A stretch of 64,000 nucleotides of DNA from Effrenium voratum (lineage: Eukaryota > Sar > Dinophyceae > Suessiales > Symbiodiniaceae), in the NCBI GenBank assembly GCA_963377175.1, contig CAUJNA010001602.1, forward strand, positions 403,501 to 467,500, given 5' to 3'. The notes under the pieces are model-generated. The model worked only from the letters and a program-made list of their open reading frames with translations. It ran no database searches and had not been told where the DNA came from. The stretch's first letter is position 1. Every line of letters begins with the position of its first letter. A program made the position numbers and the translations under genes. This document shows positions 1 to 10,015 of this stretch, in pieces.

Positions 1-382
1 TTTTTTCTTCTGATGGTTTTAATACATCTTTCATTGTACTCGCACGAGAAAGAGAATTTAAATCGCATACAAGGACATCACCCATTAATACACGCACCCT
101 GTCAAAGAAACCGGCTGTATCAAGTGGTCGAAGTTCGTGACTATCTGCGATATCAGTGTTGTTTAGAGCAAATCCTAATAATAGAGATGGTAAGGACAAC
201 CATTGATTAGGTGGTCCAGTAATGTTAAATCTAATTACTGAATTTGTATCAGCGGTATAAGTAGAAACCGATGAAGGATAAAAGTTTTTACTTTCTTTTG
301 ACCGAACATAAGAACCACCATCTTTTAATTTAAATCGTAAATTCTTCTCTACAAGGGCATCATCTATTTCCAGAGTTTCCAT
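1..382 (-). CDS. Probable viral major capsid-like protein, N-terminal part (runs off left edge)
   Basis: The minus strand is open from an ATG at 382-380 to the window edge (127 codons, no stop), so the C-terminus is missing. After an acidic N-terminus the protein has a Phe-Tyr-Pro segment, a stretch reading IRFNITGPPNQW followed by a hydrophobic strand, and then FFDRVRVLMGD. This order (beta strands, then an FF..R.RV..G segment) resembles the N-terminal region of double-jelly-roll capsid proteins of eukaryotic DNA viruses and Polinton-like elements. The assignment rests on pattern recognition only and could be another structural protein. The low GC and absence of introns fit a viral source. 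Any host range beyond an algal or protist virus cannot be judged. Confidence 0.42.
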   Translation of the reverse strand, partial: METLEIDDALVEKNLRFKLKDGGSYVRSKESKNFYPSSVSTYTADTNSVIRFNITGPPNQWLSLPSLLLGFALNNTDIADSHELRPLDTAGFFDRVRVLMGDVLVCDLNSLSRASTMKDVLKPSEEK

Positions 383-492
383 CTTTATATATTTAATAAT
401 AGAAAATATTATATTATTCTATTATTAAGTTAATTTATTTTAAAATGTGAATAATCTATAACTTCTTTTTTATAATATTTATTCAATAGTTT

Positions 493-618
493 TTAGATTT
501 TTTTAATATTATTACTTTCAACCTTATAATTAGGTTCGTCTTCTACAATCTTTTTAATGTCATCATAACTGACTTTGTTTTTAGGATTTATAGTGTTTTT
601 TATATCATTATAAGGCAT
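493..618 (-). CDS. Small hypothetical protein of the AT-rich island (41 aa)
   Basis: ATG at 618-616, stop at 495-493. It is a short, very charged Lys/Asn/Asp-rich peptide beginning MPYNDIKNTI and ending NNIKKI. It lies between two other minus-strand ORFs with short gaps, as in a compact viral gene block. I do not recognise a family. Lys/Asn richness partly follows from AT-rich codons, so it could be a chance ORF. Confidence 0.3.
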   Translation of the reverse strand: MPYNDIKNTINPKNKVSYDDIKKIVEDEPNYKVESNNIKKI

Positions 619-629
619 TATATATAAGA

Positions 630-884
630 CTACAAAATTTCCTTTACAGGTTCAATGCTTCTTGATACATCTTTACCTGTATCTGCATATAATGAGTGTT
701 GATGATTTGTTAATGGGTTAAAACCTCCTCTATTTGATGTTATACTGCCTCTATCTAAAATACTGACTATATCTCCAACATTTCGTAGGCTTGTGTAGTT
801 GTCATAGTTTTTGTTTGACATTGAAATAAAAGGGGCGCCGTAAGTAGTTAATCTAATATTTCTATCAGGGTTATTTACATACAT
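630..884 (-). CDS. Hypothetical protein of the AT-rich island (84 aa)
   Basis: ATG at 884-882 and stop just after the Lys-Glu-Ile-Leu end. The peptide has a balanced composition (NPDRN, LTTYGAPF, GGFNPLTNHQHS, DTGKDVSRS) and not the biased composition of a chance AT-rich frame, which supports real coding. It has no signal peptide, membrane segment or recognisable motif. It is co-oriented with the capsid-like ORF and separated from the next ORF by about 11 bases. A small virion protein is possible, but no function can be assigned. Confidence 0.4.
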   Translation of the reverse strand: MYVNNPDRNIRLTTYGAPFISMSNKNYDNYTSLRNVGDIVSILDRGSITSNRGGFNPLTNHQHSLYADTGKDVSRSIEPVKEIL

Positions 885-1051
885 AACATTAGATTATTCA
901 GGTAAACTGTATAATCAAACGCATAATGAATAATTAAATACATAATTATCTAAACAAATATATAGTAATGTGTGAAAATGAAAATTATACTATTAATGAT
1001 TTAATGAAGAAGATAACATTAATTGGTAAAATATAAAAAACCTTAAATGAT

Positions 1052-1255
1052 ATGATTAAATCCATTGATGACAAAATGAAACCAGTTGAACGCGAACAAC
1101 AAAGCAACGAAGAGAAGGAGAAAATCGAAAAGATATTTCAAGCAAAATCTATAGGAAGACCATCGGGCGACTACCCTTCAAAGCAAAAGAAATACTGTGA
1201 AATGTTGAATACAGGAAAAATCAAACAACCAAAGCAACAAACATTAGAATTTTAG
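1052..1255 (+). CDS. Hypothetical charged protein of the AT-rich island (67 aa)
   Basis: A Lys/Glu-rich protein with a predicted helical, possibly coiled-coil first half (residues 1-32) followed by a GRPSGDYPSKQKKY segment. GRP next to basic residues resembles a minimal AT-hook-like DNA-binding motif, but a single copy is weak evidence. It is divergent from the minus-strand ORFs, and the 885-1051 gap would serve as the shared promoter region. A 22-codon ORF starting near 968 lies directly upstream. The family is not recognised. Confidence 0.38.
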   Translation: MIKSIDDKMKPVEREQQSNEEKEKIEKIFQAKSIGRPSGDYPSKQKKYCEMLNTGKIKQPKQQTLEF

Positions 1256-1330
1256 AAAATTTCAACAAATGATGATGGAGTATATGTATTATTTGAATAA
1301 TTAAAATCTAAGTAATTCTAATAATATGAA

Positions 1331-1623
1331 TTTTTTAGAAATATTTAGCAACAAGACCTATATAAAATACCTAGTGGTTTGATATTGGGCATTTTGATGA
1401 GTTTGACCTTGGTTAGTTTTGACTTGTCCAGAGTGAAAAGACAACGGCACAGCATGTATCTCAGGAAGGTGAGCCTTGAAATGGAGACACACACATGCCC
1501 CCGTGCAACTCATGCCCAGCCCAGCCTTGCAGCGTAGCCACCAAAGCTTGAAGTCATGGCTTTCGCGACATACTTTGAGCTTTCACATTGGAACTCCACA
1601 TGCTAACATGTAGGCTTCTACAC
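1331..1623. other. No gene seen
   Basis: Transition from the AT-rich island to DNA of ordinary composition. No open frame with coding character and no repeat was found. Confidence 0.4.
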
Positions 1624-1636
1624 TCAGACATGCTGG

Positions 1637-1915
1637 GTTCTACATATTCTGATGTGGGGTTCTACATATGTGGATGTGGGGTTGCACATATGTGTATGTG
1701 GGGTTCCACATTCAAAAGGTGAATGTAGTTGATGATGTGGATGTGGAGTTCCACATATGTATATGTTGGGTTGAACATATGTATATGTTGAGTTGAACAT
1801 ATGTATATGTTGGGTTGAACATATGTACATTTGAACAATGGAACAACCCTTGTTTTCTTGAGGACATGTACATGTTGAACACAACATATGTAGATGTTGA
1901 GTGCAACAAATGTAG
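1637..1915. repeat. Degenerate 22-bp minisatellite centred on CATATG
   Basis: Units of about 22 bp have the form GTTNNACATATGTNNATGTKG, as at 1659-1680 and 1681-1702, with further units through about 1825 and weaker ones to 1915. Each unit carries the palindrome ACATATGT. The minus-strand reading frames through it (Cys/Thr/His/Tyr-rich) are by-products of the repeat. Confidence 0.75.
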
Positions 1916-2212
1916 GTGTTTAGGGTCGCCAGGGAGCACCATGATGCAGCTGATGAGAAAAGCCAGCATGTGCTGGCTATGATTTGCAATTTGTCCAAGC
2001 TGTATGACAGCATGCATAGCTCTGGACTTGTGATTCCTGAAGCTCCCCATCGACAAATGGTGGAAGCTAGTGACAAATTCCTGCTGCATTGCAATTGGCT
2101 GTCCACAGAAATTCGGAACAAGACCAAGATGTGGTCAGTTGTTCCCAAATTCCATTACCATTATCATTTGACTGAAGGCTTCTGGGGTATCAACCCCAGG
2201 TTTTTTTGGTAG
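1916..2212 (+). pseudogene. Transposase-like multicopy protein, C-terminal fragment
   Basis: The frame reads through VAREHHDAADEKSQHVLAM, a PHRQMVEASDKFLLHCNWLS helix and then MWSVVPKFHYHYHL followed by INPR. A W-x-x-VPKxH-x-x-x-HL block and a short INPR segment is typical, from my knowledge, of a very abundant dinoflagellate protein family that resembles KDZ/Plavaka-type DNA transposases near the end of the catalytic domain. Only this C-terminal part is present; a stop follows soon after and the minisatellite abuts the 5' side. The minus-strand segment at 3328-4396 looks like the more N-terminal part of the same family in the opposite orientation, so the two pieces are either separate copies or an inverted element. 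Confidence 0.45.
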
Positions 2213-2554
2213 CAATGCATTTGAAATGGACCAGGCTAGGGTGAAAATTAATTGCAGCTGCTTGACTGTGTGTGCATGTGCAGGTGTGTCCTGACTGCTG
2301 GACCTGCTGGCATCATCCTCACTGTGGGCCCCTGTGAGGACAGTCCTCAGCTTCCTGGCACCTTTGCCATGGTTCATGCCAGAGGGCTGGGGGTAGTAGC
2401 CCTTGTGCTTGCCCTTGCCCCAGGAAGGCTGGTGCCAATCCTCATCCCATCCAAAGCCCTTACCCCACGACATGGCTGACTCCTGCACGGCGTGCAGTTC
2501 GAGTACTTGAGCATACATGCTGCCCTCATGCCTTGCTGGCCTTGCAGCGCACAA
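2135..2554 (-). CDS. Gly/Lys-rich ORF, possible N-terminal piece of a mobile-element protein
   Basis: A 139-codon frame whose middle reads SWGKGFGWDEDWHQPSWGKG followed by a basic and then a Ser/Asp-rich part. GKG-rich, Trp-containing low-complexity leaders are common in multicopy dinoflagellate element proteins, which is the only support. It overlaps the end of the plus-strand transposase-like fragment, so at least one of the two is decayed or spurious. Confidence 0.22.
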   Translation of the reverse strand: MCAARPARHEGSMYAQVLELHAVQESAMSWGKGFGWDEDWHQPSWGKGKHKGYYPQPSGMNHGKGARKLRTVLTGAHSEDDASRSSSQDTPAHAHTVKQLQLIFTLAWSISNALLPKKPGVDTPEAFSQMIMVMEFGNN

Positions 2555-2829
2555 AGCAATATTGGAGAAGTTCCAAGGGCTTCACCTTGTTTAGAGGCAT
2601 GTTTCAGCCTTTTCCCAGCCACACACTTGTGTAACCTACCTAGCAGCATTGAAAAAACAACTTTGCCATGGCCCTTTCCATCAATCATCGTCTAGCCTAC
2701 TTTCAGGCATGTTACAGCCTGCACATCAAGGCATCTCCCAGCCTATTTTTCAAGCAATGCTCATCCTGTCCTCGTAGGCAATTTTCCCAGCTTATGTTTA
2801 GGTGCACTGCACCTGTTCCTTAGGCATGT

Positions 2830-3327
2830 TTCAGTTAGAACAGGGCACGCGCGACTTTTTTCGAACTCAAAAGTCTAGGGTCACCCTAGGTTTTTTGCAT
2901 TTTTTGAATAAGCGCCCCCAAAACAGCCATTTTAAAACATATTTTGAAACAGTCTAAACACATTTTGATAGATATTTTTTTAGTACAGCATATCAAAACG
3001 AAAATTGAATTAATTTTTCAAAAAATCAATACACCTAAACATTTTTATTTTCAAAAACACATATTTTCCAAAACATTTCAATATTCTTTCAAAAGAGATA
3101 AATATATATAGCATTTTAAGAAGAATTATTCAATAAGAAACAACATTTTCAATAATTCAATGAGAAGACTTAATAATTAATCATTTTTCAACATTTGGAT
3201 ATTCCGAAGTTGCCCGCGGTGTCCCTTGTATGATTTTATCTTCAATATATAAAACGCTATACTTACATTATAATTATAACATATAAGGGTATAAATGTTA
3301 TAATCATAGTATGGTTATAATTTAAAT
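2830..3327. other. Second AT-rich, gene-free stretch
   Basis: Very AT-rich (A- and T-runs, TATATATA near 3107) with no open frame of coding character. It abuts the 3' end of the minus-strand transposase-like relic at 3328 and may be viral or element-derived non-coding DNA. Confidence 0.4.
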
Positions 3328-4396
3328 TCAGGCACAAATGGGCACAAGGGCTCTCACATTGGCAGCTTTCAGAAACCTCATCTCAGGATACTCCTTGTGG
3401 GGCTTTTTCGGGTTGCAAAAATTCTTGAGCTCCAAGGAGGTCAGCCTGCTTCCATGGGCAGGCTGCACACTTAGTATGTACTCAGCCAGCAAGGCCACAG
3501 CATTGGCTCTCTGCATGTGCTTCAGCTTGGAGTACACCAAATAAAACAGCACATTTGCACAAGCATGTGAAGCCACACCCAAATCATTGACATGAAGCGT
3601 AAGACCTTCTGCTCCAACCTATGACCTTGCAAAGGGGGTGATCTGGCAATGGTGTGCAGGCAGGCTTCTTCTTCCAACTGCTTGCAGGCCTAAAGTCAAA
3701 CCAGTTGTCAGCCACTGTCTTTCCACCTGGGCACAAATGGCAGGGCGTATCACTGGCCCAATGTGACAAGCCCAGCTCATTCTGTAGGTAATCCATATCG
3801 CCCTGCACACCGAGCAGAAAGAAAAAAGTGCCATCTGCAAAAATTGTCTTCCCAGCCCTCTCAGCAAGCTCTCCATCCAATGGGTTGCCAAATGGGTCCA
3901 ATGCAGGGAACTTATTGTGGTACAAGCCATTGAAGTCCCACACCAGCCATTCCCAAATTTCTGACCAAGTGCCACACTGGCCTTTGATGGAAGAATTCTT
4001 TGGCCAGCTTGCAAGTATCAAGTTGGTGTCAGAAATGCTGCCTTGCTTCAACAAGCCTGACATGGACACTGTGAGCAGGCTATCTTTGTCTTGAAACCTT
4101 GCACCATCTCCATGGACCAGCGATGGGATCCCTTGAGCGCCCTTCTTTTTTGCAGGATGGCTAAACTTTGAACCAACCAGATCCCAAAATCTTTCTTTTG
4201 CAATGCCATAGCCAAACGCTAGCTCCAGCTCCTCATGCAAGTGGCCATGGCTGGCCATAGCCAGAAGCCAATCTGAAGGCAACACCACTTTGCATGCCAT
4301 TTCAATGGCAACTTGTCCTCCCTTCACATCCTTCCCAGGGATTGTGAGAAGCCTGCCAGCTGGTGCCACCAAGTCCTTGACAAAATGTGCTGTCAA
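3328..4396 (-). pseudogene. Transposase-like protein relic (KDZ/Plavaka-like), frameshifted
   Basis: Reading from 4396 to 3584, a 270-codon frame contains LVHGDGARFQDKDSLLTVS, then FADGTFFFLLGVQGDMDYL, ELGLSHWASDTPCHLC and WFDFRPASSW. The HGDG, GD-x-D-Y-L and PC-x-x-C blocks fit the core of a transposase-like family that is highly repeated in dinoflagellate genomes. The frame breaks near 3620. The continuation, VNDLGVASHACANVLF through LKAANVRALVP, is read in another frame down to 3328, where the AT-rich stretch begins. At the 5' end a further frame change near 4396 leads into more coding-like sequence up to about 4596. At least two frame disruptions make a functional product unlikely unless very short introns are present. 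Confidence 0.5.
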
Positions 4397-4596
4397 ATCC
4401 CGGTGAATGCTGCCAGTGTTGTTGCCATAGCCACAAAAATGTCAGCTACAACAAAGCAATTGTTATTGCCAGACTTGGGTTGGGGAACTTCATTGCAATT
4501 GCTTGAGACTTGCAAAGTCTTTCCTGCTGAGCCATTGCCAAGCACACATGTGCACCAACAAACTGAAATGCTCACTTGCTGCAAGCTTGGCCCCAA

Positions 4597-5262
4597 GCTT
4601 CAAACCTACACCAATTCAAAAATCAGCTGTGCCTCCTATACTTGATGGGCATGAACCATGACCCATTTTCAGGAACGAGCCTGCATGCACACCAGTATTT
4701 ATCGCAGGCAAAGCATTGCGTTTTTAGGTCTCTGCGGCCCCACCAAGCTGTAGCTTCTGGAAATCAGGAAAAAGAATGGGCCCTTCCTACAGAATAGTAA
4801 AGGCAAAACAGGTGCACCATCAACAGGTTTGGCCTCAGCACGGTGGGTTCTTGACACATTCACTTGCCCAGCTGTTTCAGCAAAGATGCATGAGATGCAA
4901 TGGGCCCTTTCATCTCCTCCTGGATGGTGTTCAAAAACTTCAAGGTCGTAGCCACACATTGAAGCACAGATGTTCCAGATCAAACGGAGTTCCATGGCAA
5001 TTGGATTGGCTGAGACATGCCATGTTGCTTGACTGGGCTGGCCTTTTGGAGGAGACCTGCCGGGGAGGATGGTGGGATCAGGATTCCATTTGGCTGCAAG
5101 ATGCCATTTCATGACCAACTAATGTTTGTTTTTGGAGACAGCTTGCGCTTGAAATTTCATGAGAGCCACTCTTGAAAATTCTGGGCAATACCGAATATTG
5201 ATTTTTGATAAAACCAATCTCTCAATATTGAAACTCAGAAAATTTCATGGCACGCCTGGAAT
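4597..5262. other. No supported gene
   Basis: An open minus-strand frame at 4699-5118 has no recognisable motif and could be decayed element sequence upstream of the transposase-like relic. Nothing else was seen. Confidence 0.35.
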
Positions 5263-5727
5263 TCAAATGCTTTTCATGGTGCGCTTGGTTTTTTTCAATC
5301 TTAGAGGGTTTGGGTTCCAGTCGCCTTTCAAGCCGACGACCTCGCAGAAGAGCTGCTCCCCATCGTGGTGGACCCCTTTTTGGGCGAGTGTGCAAAGTGA
5401 TCTGACCACGCACTTGATGGCCTCCTGGAGCGTCACACTGATTTGCCCACGGATAACGTAATGAGTCTTGGGGGATCACAAGGTGATGACGTGTCGGCTG
5501 AATACCGAGTCAGAAGCTGCAGGGCACACAGCGCTCTGCCAAGTTAGAACCATCCAGCTCGTGCCAATGGCATTAGCTTCGTCACCGTAGAGCAGGAGTG
5601 GCAAAGCAGCTTTGTGAGCCGGCGCGCGCCCTAGGCGCTCCCAGTACTCTTCAGGCAGCTCGCCAAGGATGGCGCGAAAACCAGTTCGTAGCAGCGCGGG
5701 CCTCAGGAAGAGACGTCGCGCGCACGG
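5263..5727 (-). pseudogene. Relic of a multicopy dinoflagellate protein, two frames
   Basis: From 5727 to 5476 the minus strand reads FRAILGELPEEYWERL, then LPLLLYGDEANAIGTSWMV and SRHVITL before a stop. From about 5475 to 5263 a shifted frame continues YVIRGQISVTLQEAIKCVV and EQLFCEVVGLKGDWNP. The LPL-x-LYGDEA and V-x-LKGDW blocks match a hypothetical protein family I associate with repeated mobile-element genes of dinoflagellates. The two halves join logically but in different frames, so this is a frameshifted copy, or one with a small intron at the join. Plus-strand frames over the same DNA are shadows. Confidence 0.45.
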
Positions 5728-6569
5728 TCAGCAGGCACTACAAGGCCCCAGCAAACTCATGCGGCAACAGGAATGGCCATCTTTGCGCTGGACGACACAA
5801 CGGCAAACCAAGCGCCCCGACATGCTCCGATTGCCAAAACCGCGCGTTGGAAATTGAAGGTTATACCAAACGGCCCTGGTCAGGAAAAAGCTCACTGCTC
5901 ATAGCCCCTGGCGTTCGAAAAGCAAATTGGCACGACTTGCGCAAATCAGAGAGAGCCAGGCCAGCAAGGCTTGCAAAGCTCAGCCAGCACCGCGCGAACC
6001 TGTACTTTGACCATGCGGACGTCCACTGTCACAACCTCGCAAAAGGCGAGTCAATCGAAACGTGAGGTGCGGCGAAGCAAACGGCCTTCTGCGTGACCAG
6101 CTTCACCGCCTTCTGAAGGCCTGTTTCGTCCCGGATGCCCACTCAGCTGGAGCATCAAATTTGGCTACAACGCTCTATTCGGATTGTGCGCCAAGCCTGT
6201 TGAAGGCGTCAGTCAGGTCTTTGTGACAGCCCTTGAGGTCTTTCACAAAGTCACTGCCTTTCGACACGCGGTGCACACCTTCGTGATTTTTGAGTCAGGC
6301 GCGGATCACAGCAACCTTGTCCTCCAGCAACTTCTTGCCCTCCAGACGAATGATCTGCTTGTCGCCCGTGGACTTCGGGCCACTCTTGGCCTTCGCTTTT
6401 ACCGTCATTGCGACGACGGGTCAGCACCTGCTGCGCCAAGCTATAGCTTTGGAAGACGGGTCCACGTACAGGTTTGTACACAACTTTTACAAAGAAGAAT
6501 CCCTGTCGGCGAGAGGACAAGACCCCTGATTTTTTTTGCAAAGAGCTTTGAGCACAGAGAATCTCAGAC

Positions 6570-6830
6570 ATGCGTGTCAAACATCAAGAGTGCGAGGTCA
6601 TGCGTGAGCCATGCCATCAAACCATGAGTGGGCAAGCTACCAAGATATGCGTGGCCAAGCCATGCATGAAGCCATGCGTGGTCAAGAGTGAATGACAAGA
6701 CATGCGTGTTCAAGCCACAAAGCTACACGTGGTCAAACTACCAAACATGCGTGGTCAAGAGTGGTCAGCCATGCGTGGTTCAAGGAACAAGACATGCGTG
6801 GTCAAGCCATCAAACTCGCACAAAACCAAG
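6570..6830. repeat. Degenerate tandem repeat of about 20-25 bp (CATGCGTGGTCAAG core)
   Basis: The core CATGCGTGGTCAAG and variants recur about every 20-30 bp (for example near 6674, 6746 and 6793), separated by ACAAGA- or CCATCAAA-type spacers. Drift is considerable, so the array is old. Confidence 0.55.
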
Positions 6831-6914
6831 ACAGATCAAAGGCCAATCTACAGGTGAAGGGAAAAACGGCCCAGCCTGCGTTGCCTGCGTTGGCCGAGCC
6901 CTAAACGAACTCCA

Positions 6915-7877
6915 TCACAGCATCAATTGCTGGCGCGCTGGCGCTTGGGACACGAGGGGCTCAAGCCGAGGTGGGGCTGCCAAGTAGGTGGACAGGGCAT
7001 CCTGCGCATCAACCTCACCTTGCAGGGTGGCAGAGTGTTCCACGGACTCCGTGCGGCTGCAGCTCGTTTGCACCCAACACTGCATGTCAGCCGCGATAGT
7101 GGGAGCGTCAAGATCTGGCACTCCCCCTCCCTTCCTGACAATGGCTTGCACCTTGGTCCTGGGCTGCGCCGTTAGTGCCAAACATGTGCGCAGATCTGTC
7201 TGATCAGGCAGAATGGCAAGCAAGCGGCTCCGACATGCCTCTGGCGCGCATCTGGGCCACCGTGAGCAATTCGCTCTTCCGCTCGTGGGCCTGGCTGGGC
7301 TTGGCCTGCAAAGGGCGCGGCCTCCGTGAGCTCAGCGTTCTCGCCAAGAGGTCATTTTTGGCGTCCGGCTGCCAGTTGCAAACATGGCACTCATCTGCGG
7401 AAAGCGTGGCGCTCGGCCACCTTTAGCCAGGCGCTGCAGCCTCATGTAAGCGGAGCGGTTCGTCGATGACGATGTTCTGCGCAGGGGCCTGGCCTGACTG
7501 AGTTTTGGCGGATGGCGACTGGAGATGCGGATCCGCGGCACTTTGTGTGACAAGCTTTTTAGTCCGCGCGGCCACAGCGGCCACGGTTTTTTCAAAGCCT
7601 TCAAAGGCTTCCCACTCTTATCCACGGCCTTGGCCTGGGTCTCGGGCTGCTGGCTGTCCTCATCCTGGACGGGCGGGGGCAACTTCCAGCGCCTTCTTCT
7701 TGGCTTTGACTTGCCGCAAGCTTTTGGTTTGGCGGCTTGCTTGGCCTTTGCTTTGGCCGGCTTCTGCTTCTTTGCGGGCTTCTGCTCCTGAAGCTGAGGA
7801 CCATCAGCAGGCGGCTTCCTCGCGCCAGCCAACATCTGCTCGCACTGGCTTACTGGGAGGCCAGTGGCCTCAGGCAA
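6915..7877 (-). pseudogene. Decayed basic multicopy protein, low confidence
   Basis: The minus strand from 7877 to 7332 is open with a Lys/Ala/Pro-rich linker (KPAKKQKPAKAKAKQAAKPK) followed by YMRLQRLAKGGRAPRFP and MFATGSRTPKMTSW. In a neighbouring frame SQAHERKSELLTVAQMRARG follows down to about 7220. The order basic linker, RL-x-R segment, then S-E-L-L-x-x-x-Q-M-x-x-R-G resembles the C-terminal half of the same element-associated family as the 5263-5727 relic, which lies downstream on the same strand. Frame changes indicate decay. It may instead be chance openness in GC-rich DNA. Confidence 0.28.
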
Positions 7878-7977
7878 GGCGTCAGCGGTCGATAGCGGTC
7901 GGTAGCTCCAGCTGCTTTCAAAGCCTGCAGGCCTCCATGGCAGCTACGACTGGCAACTGCTACGAACAAAAGGCTTG

Positions 7978-8922
7978 AGAGCTGGTATGGAAATATGTGC
8001 AAAATGAATTCACGAAATTCACGGGCAGATATTGCCTTTTGGGGGTCAGATAACGCCGAAATCACAGATTTTCACGCCAAGAGTTTTCGAAGATCAAGCT
8101 GCCAAATTCTTGCAGGCAAAGTGCAGGCTACTGAGCAGACTCTATACACTTCTTTGCGGCTGATTGCAGCAATCCATCCCAAGCACCTGGAGGGTGCAGC
8201 TTGCTGGATTTCAGCAAATACTTCATTAAATTACATCTTCCAAGTTGGCCTTCGTGCAGGGCCCGAAGACAGGCTAGCAGCAATCAAGCAACCAAGGCCT
8301 CTGACCAGACCTCGTGAGCAAACTTGAAGTCACAAGCCAAGCAAGGCCAGCAGCGAGGGCGCCCAAATCAAATGGCACGCCTGAAACAGTTCGAGGTCTG
8401 TTCTTGTCATGTCCACTTGCACTGGCCGGACAGAAGCTAAAAGCGCCCGACAGGCGCACGGCGCACGCGCGGCTGTGCGCTCGAAGCCTGCGAGTGGGCT
8501 GCGAGGGCTTTGCTGGACGAGGTCCTGTATCTTTTAGCGATTCCGAAGCAACTGGAACTTGCTCGAACTTGCTTTAGCCTTCTTTGAGTACGCTTGCCAA
8601 GCCTTGCCCTTTGAAGTCACCCCAAACGCGCACGCAGGAACATGTTCTGCTCTTGATTTACACGTGCCAATTATTGCTTCTAAGGAGGGGGGGTTCCTGC
8701 TCTAACCTCTTTTTTTTTCTGGGGGCGACTAATCCGGAAGGATGGTGAGGGTCGCTTCTCTTTGCCAGGTCTGCCCTCCAACTCGATTCGTTTCGTTTTG
8801 GTTCGCCGGGTCGGCATGCTCGTGTCGATCCGTTTCCGGGAATCGTGTGGCCGTTTCGCGCCGGTTCCGGTTCGGCGCGATTCGCACGAACCGATTCGGA
8901 CCATTTCCGCGAGCTTCCTGTG
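7978..8922. other. No gene seen
   Basis: Mixed-composition DNA without coding-like frames; 8800-8900 is rich in CG-containing short inverted words (CGGTTCCGGTTCGG). It ends at the TTGTG array. Confidence 0.4.
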
Positions 8923-9480
8923 TGTTGTGTTGTGTTGTGTTGTGTTGTGTTGTGTTGTGTTGCATTGTGTGTGTGTGTGTGTTGTGTTGTGTTGTGTTGT
9001 GTTGTGTTGTGTTGTGTTGTGTTGTGTTGTGTTGTGTTGTGTTGTGTTGTGTTGTGTGTGTTGTTTGTGTTGTGTTGCATTGTGTGTGTGGTGTGTGTGT
9101 TGTTTGTGTTGTTTGATTGTTTATGTGAGGAGCTGCGTTGTTTGTGTTGTGTGTGTTGTTTGTGTTGTGTGTTTGCTTGTTGTTGTTTGTGTTGTGTGTG
9201 TGTGTTGTGTGTGTGGTGTTTGTGTTGTGTGTGGTGTTTGTGTTGTGTGTGTGTTGTGTGTGTGTGTGTGTGTGTTTGTTTGTGTTATGTGTGTGGGCGC
9301 TTTTGTTTGTGTTGTGTGCGTTGTTTGTGTTGCGTGTGTGCTATTTGTGTTGTGTGTGTTGTTTGTATTGTGTGTGGGGTTTGTGTCGTGTGTTGTGTTT
9401 GTGTTGTGTCATGTGCCTGTGTGTTTGTTGTGTGTCTGTGTTGCGTTTGTAGTTTTTGTTTGTTGTTTGGTTGTTTGCTT
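8923..9480. repeat. TTGTG pentanucleotide array with degenerate TG-rich tail
   Basis: Near-perfect (TTGTG)n runs at about 8925-8961 and 8980-9055, interrupted by a short TG run. To 9480 the array degrades into TTTGTGTTG and TGTG mixtures. Cys/Val/Leu-rich frames through it are artefacts of the repeat. Confidence 0.9.
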
Positions 9481-9512
9481 GTGAATTGTGCTGTTGGTGG
9501 TGTTGTCGGTGG

Positions 9513-9567
<55 letters not shown>

Positions 9568-9572
9568 TGTGC

Positions 9573-9665
<93 letters not shown>

Positions 9666-9670
9666 GGTCG

Positions 9671-9730
<60 letters not shown>

Positions 9731-9749
9731 CTGTCGCTGTCGCTGTCGC

Positions 9750-9785
<36 letters not shown>

Positions 9786-10015
9786 TGGTGGTGGTGGTGG
9801 TGGTGGTGGTGGTGGTGGTGGTGGTGTTGTTGGTGGTGTGGGTGGTGTGGGTGGTGTTGTTTGTGTTGTTGGTGGTGTGGCTGGTGTTGTTGGTGGTGTT
9901 GTTGGTGTTGTTGGTGGTGTTGTCGGTGGTGTGGGTGGTGTTGTGGGTGGTGTGGGTGGTGTTGTTGGTGGTGTTGTTGGTGGTGTGGGTGGTGTTGTTG
10001 CTTCTTGTTGGGCAC
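9513..10015. repeat. Chain of trinucleotide arrays: CTG, TTG, CGT, GTTGTC, GTG
   Basis: (CTG)n at 9514-9566, (GTT)n at 9572-9664, (CGT)n at 9667-9697, a GTTGTC/GCTGTC hexamer array to about 9783, (GTG)n to about 9826, then degenerate GGTGGTGTTG sequence to about 10005. Each block differs from its neighbour by one base of the unit. The array ends about 65 bases before the acceptor of a real exon at 10080, so it lies in an intron of that gene or upstream of it. Confidence 0.9.

Larger units (their letters stand above)
1..1330. other. AT-rich island, probable integrated DNA-virus fragment
   Basis: Base composition is strongly AT-rich compared with the DNA to its right. Three minus-strand ORFs (382-1, 618-493, 884-630) follow each other with gaps of roughly 11 to 110 bases, and a short divergent plus-strand ORF pair starts near 968 and 1052. 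Such tight packing without introns is unlike the sparse, intron-broken genes elsewhere in the window. The leftmost ORF reads like the start of a viral capsid protein. The island ends near 1330-1400, where normal composition resumes without a visible inverted repeat or target duplication. A contig-joining error would look the same, so integration is an inference. Confidence 0.5.

Noticed and set aside
5598..6065. 155-codon plus-strand frame
   Set aside because: Shadow of the minus-strand relic whose conserved blocks make sense only on the minus strand.
8923..9060. CRISPR-like regular repeat
   Set aside because: Pentanucleotide repeat without spacers, in a eukaryotic context.
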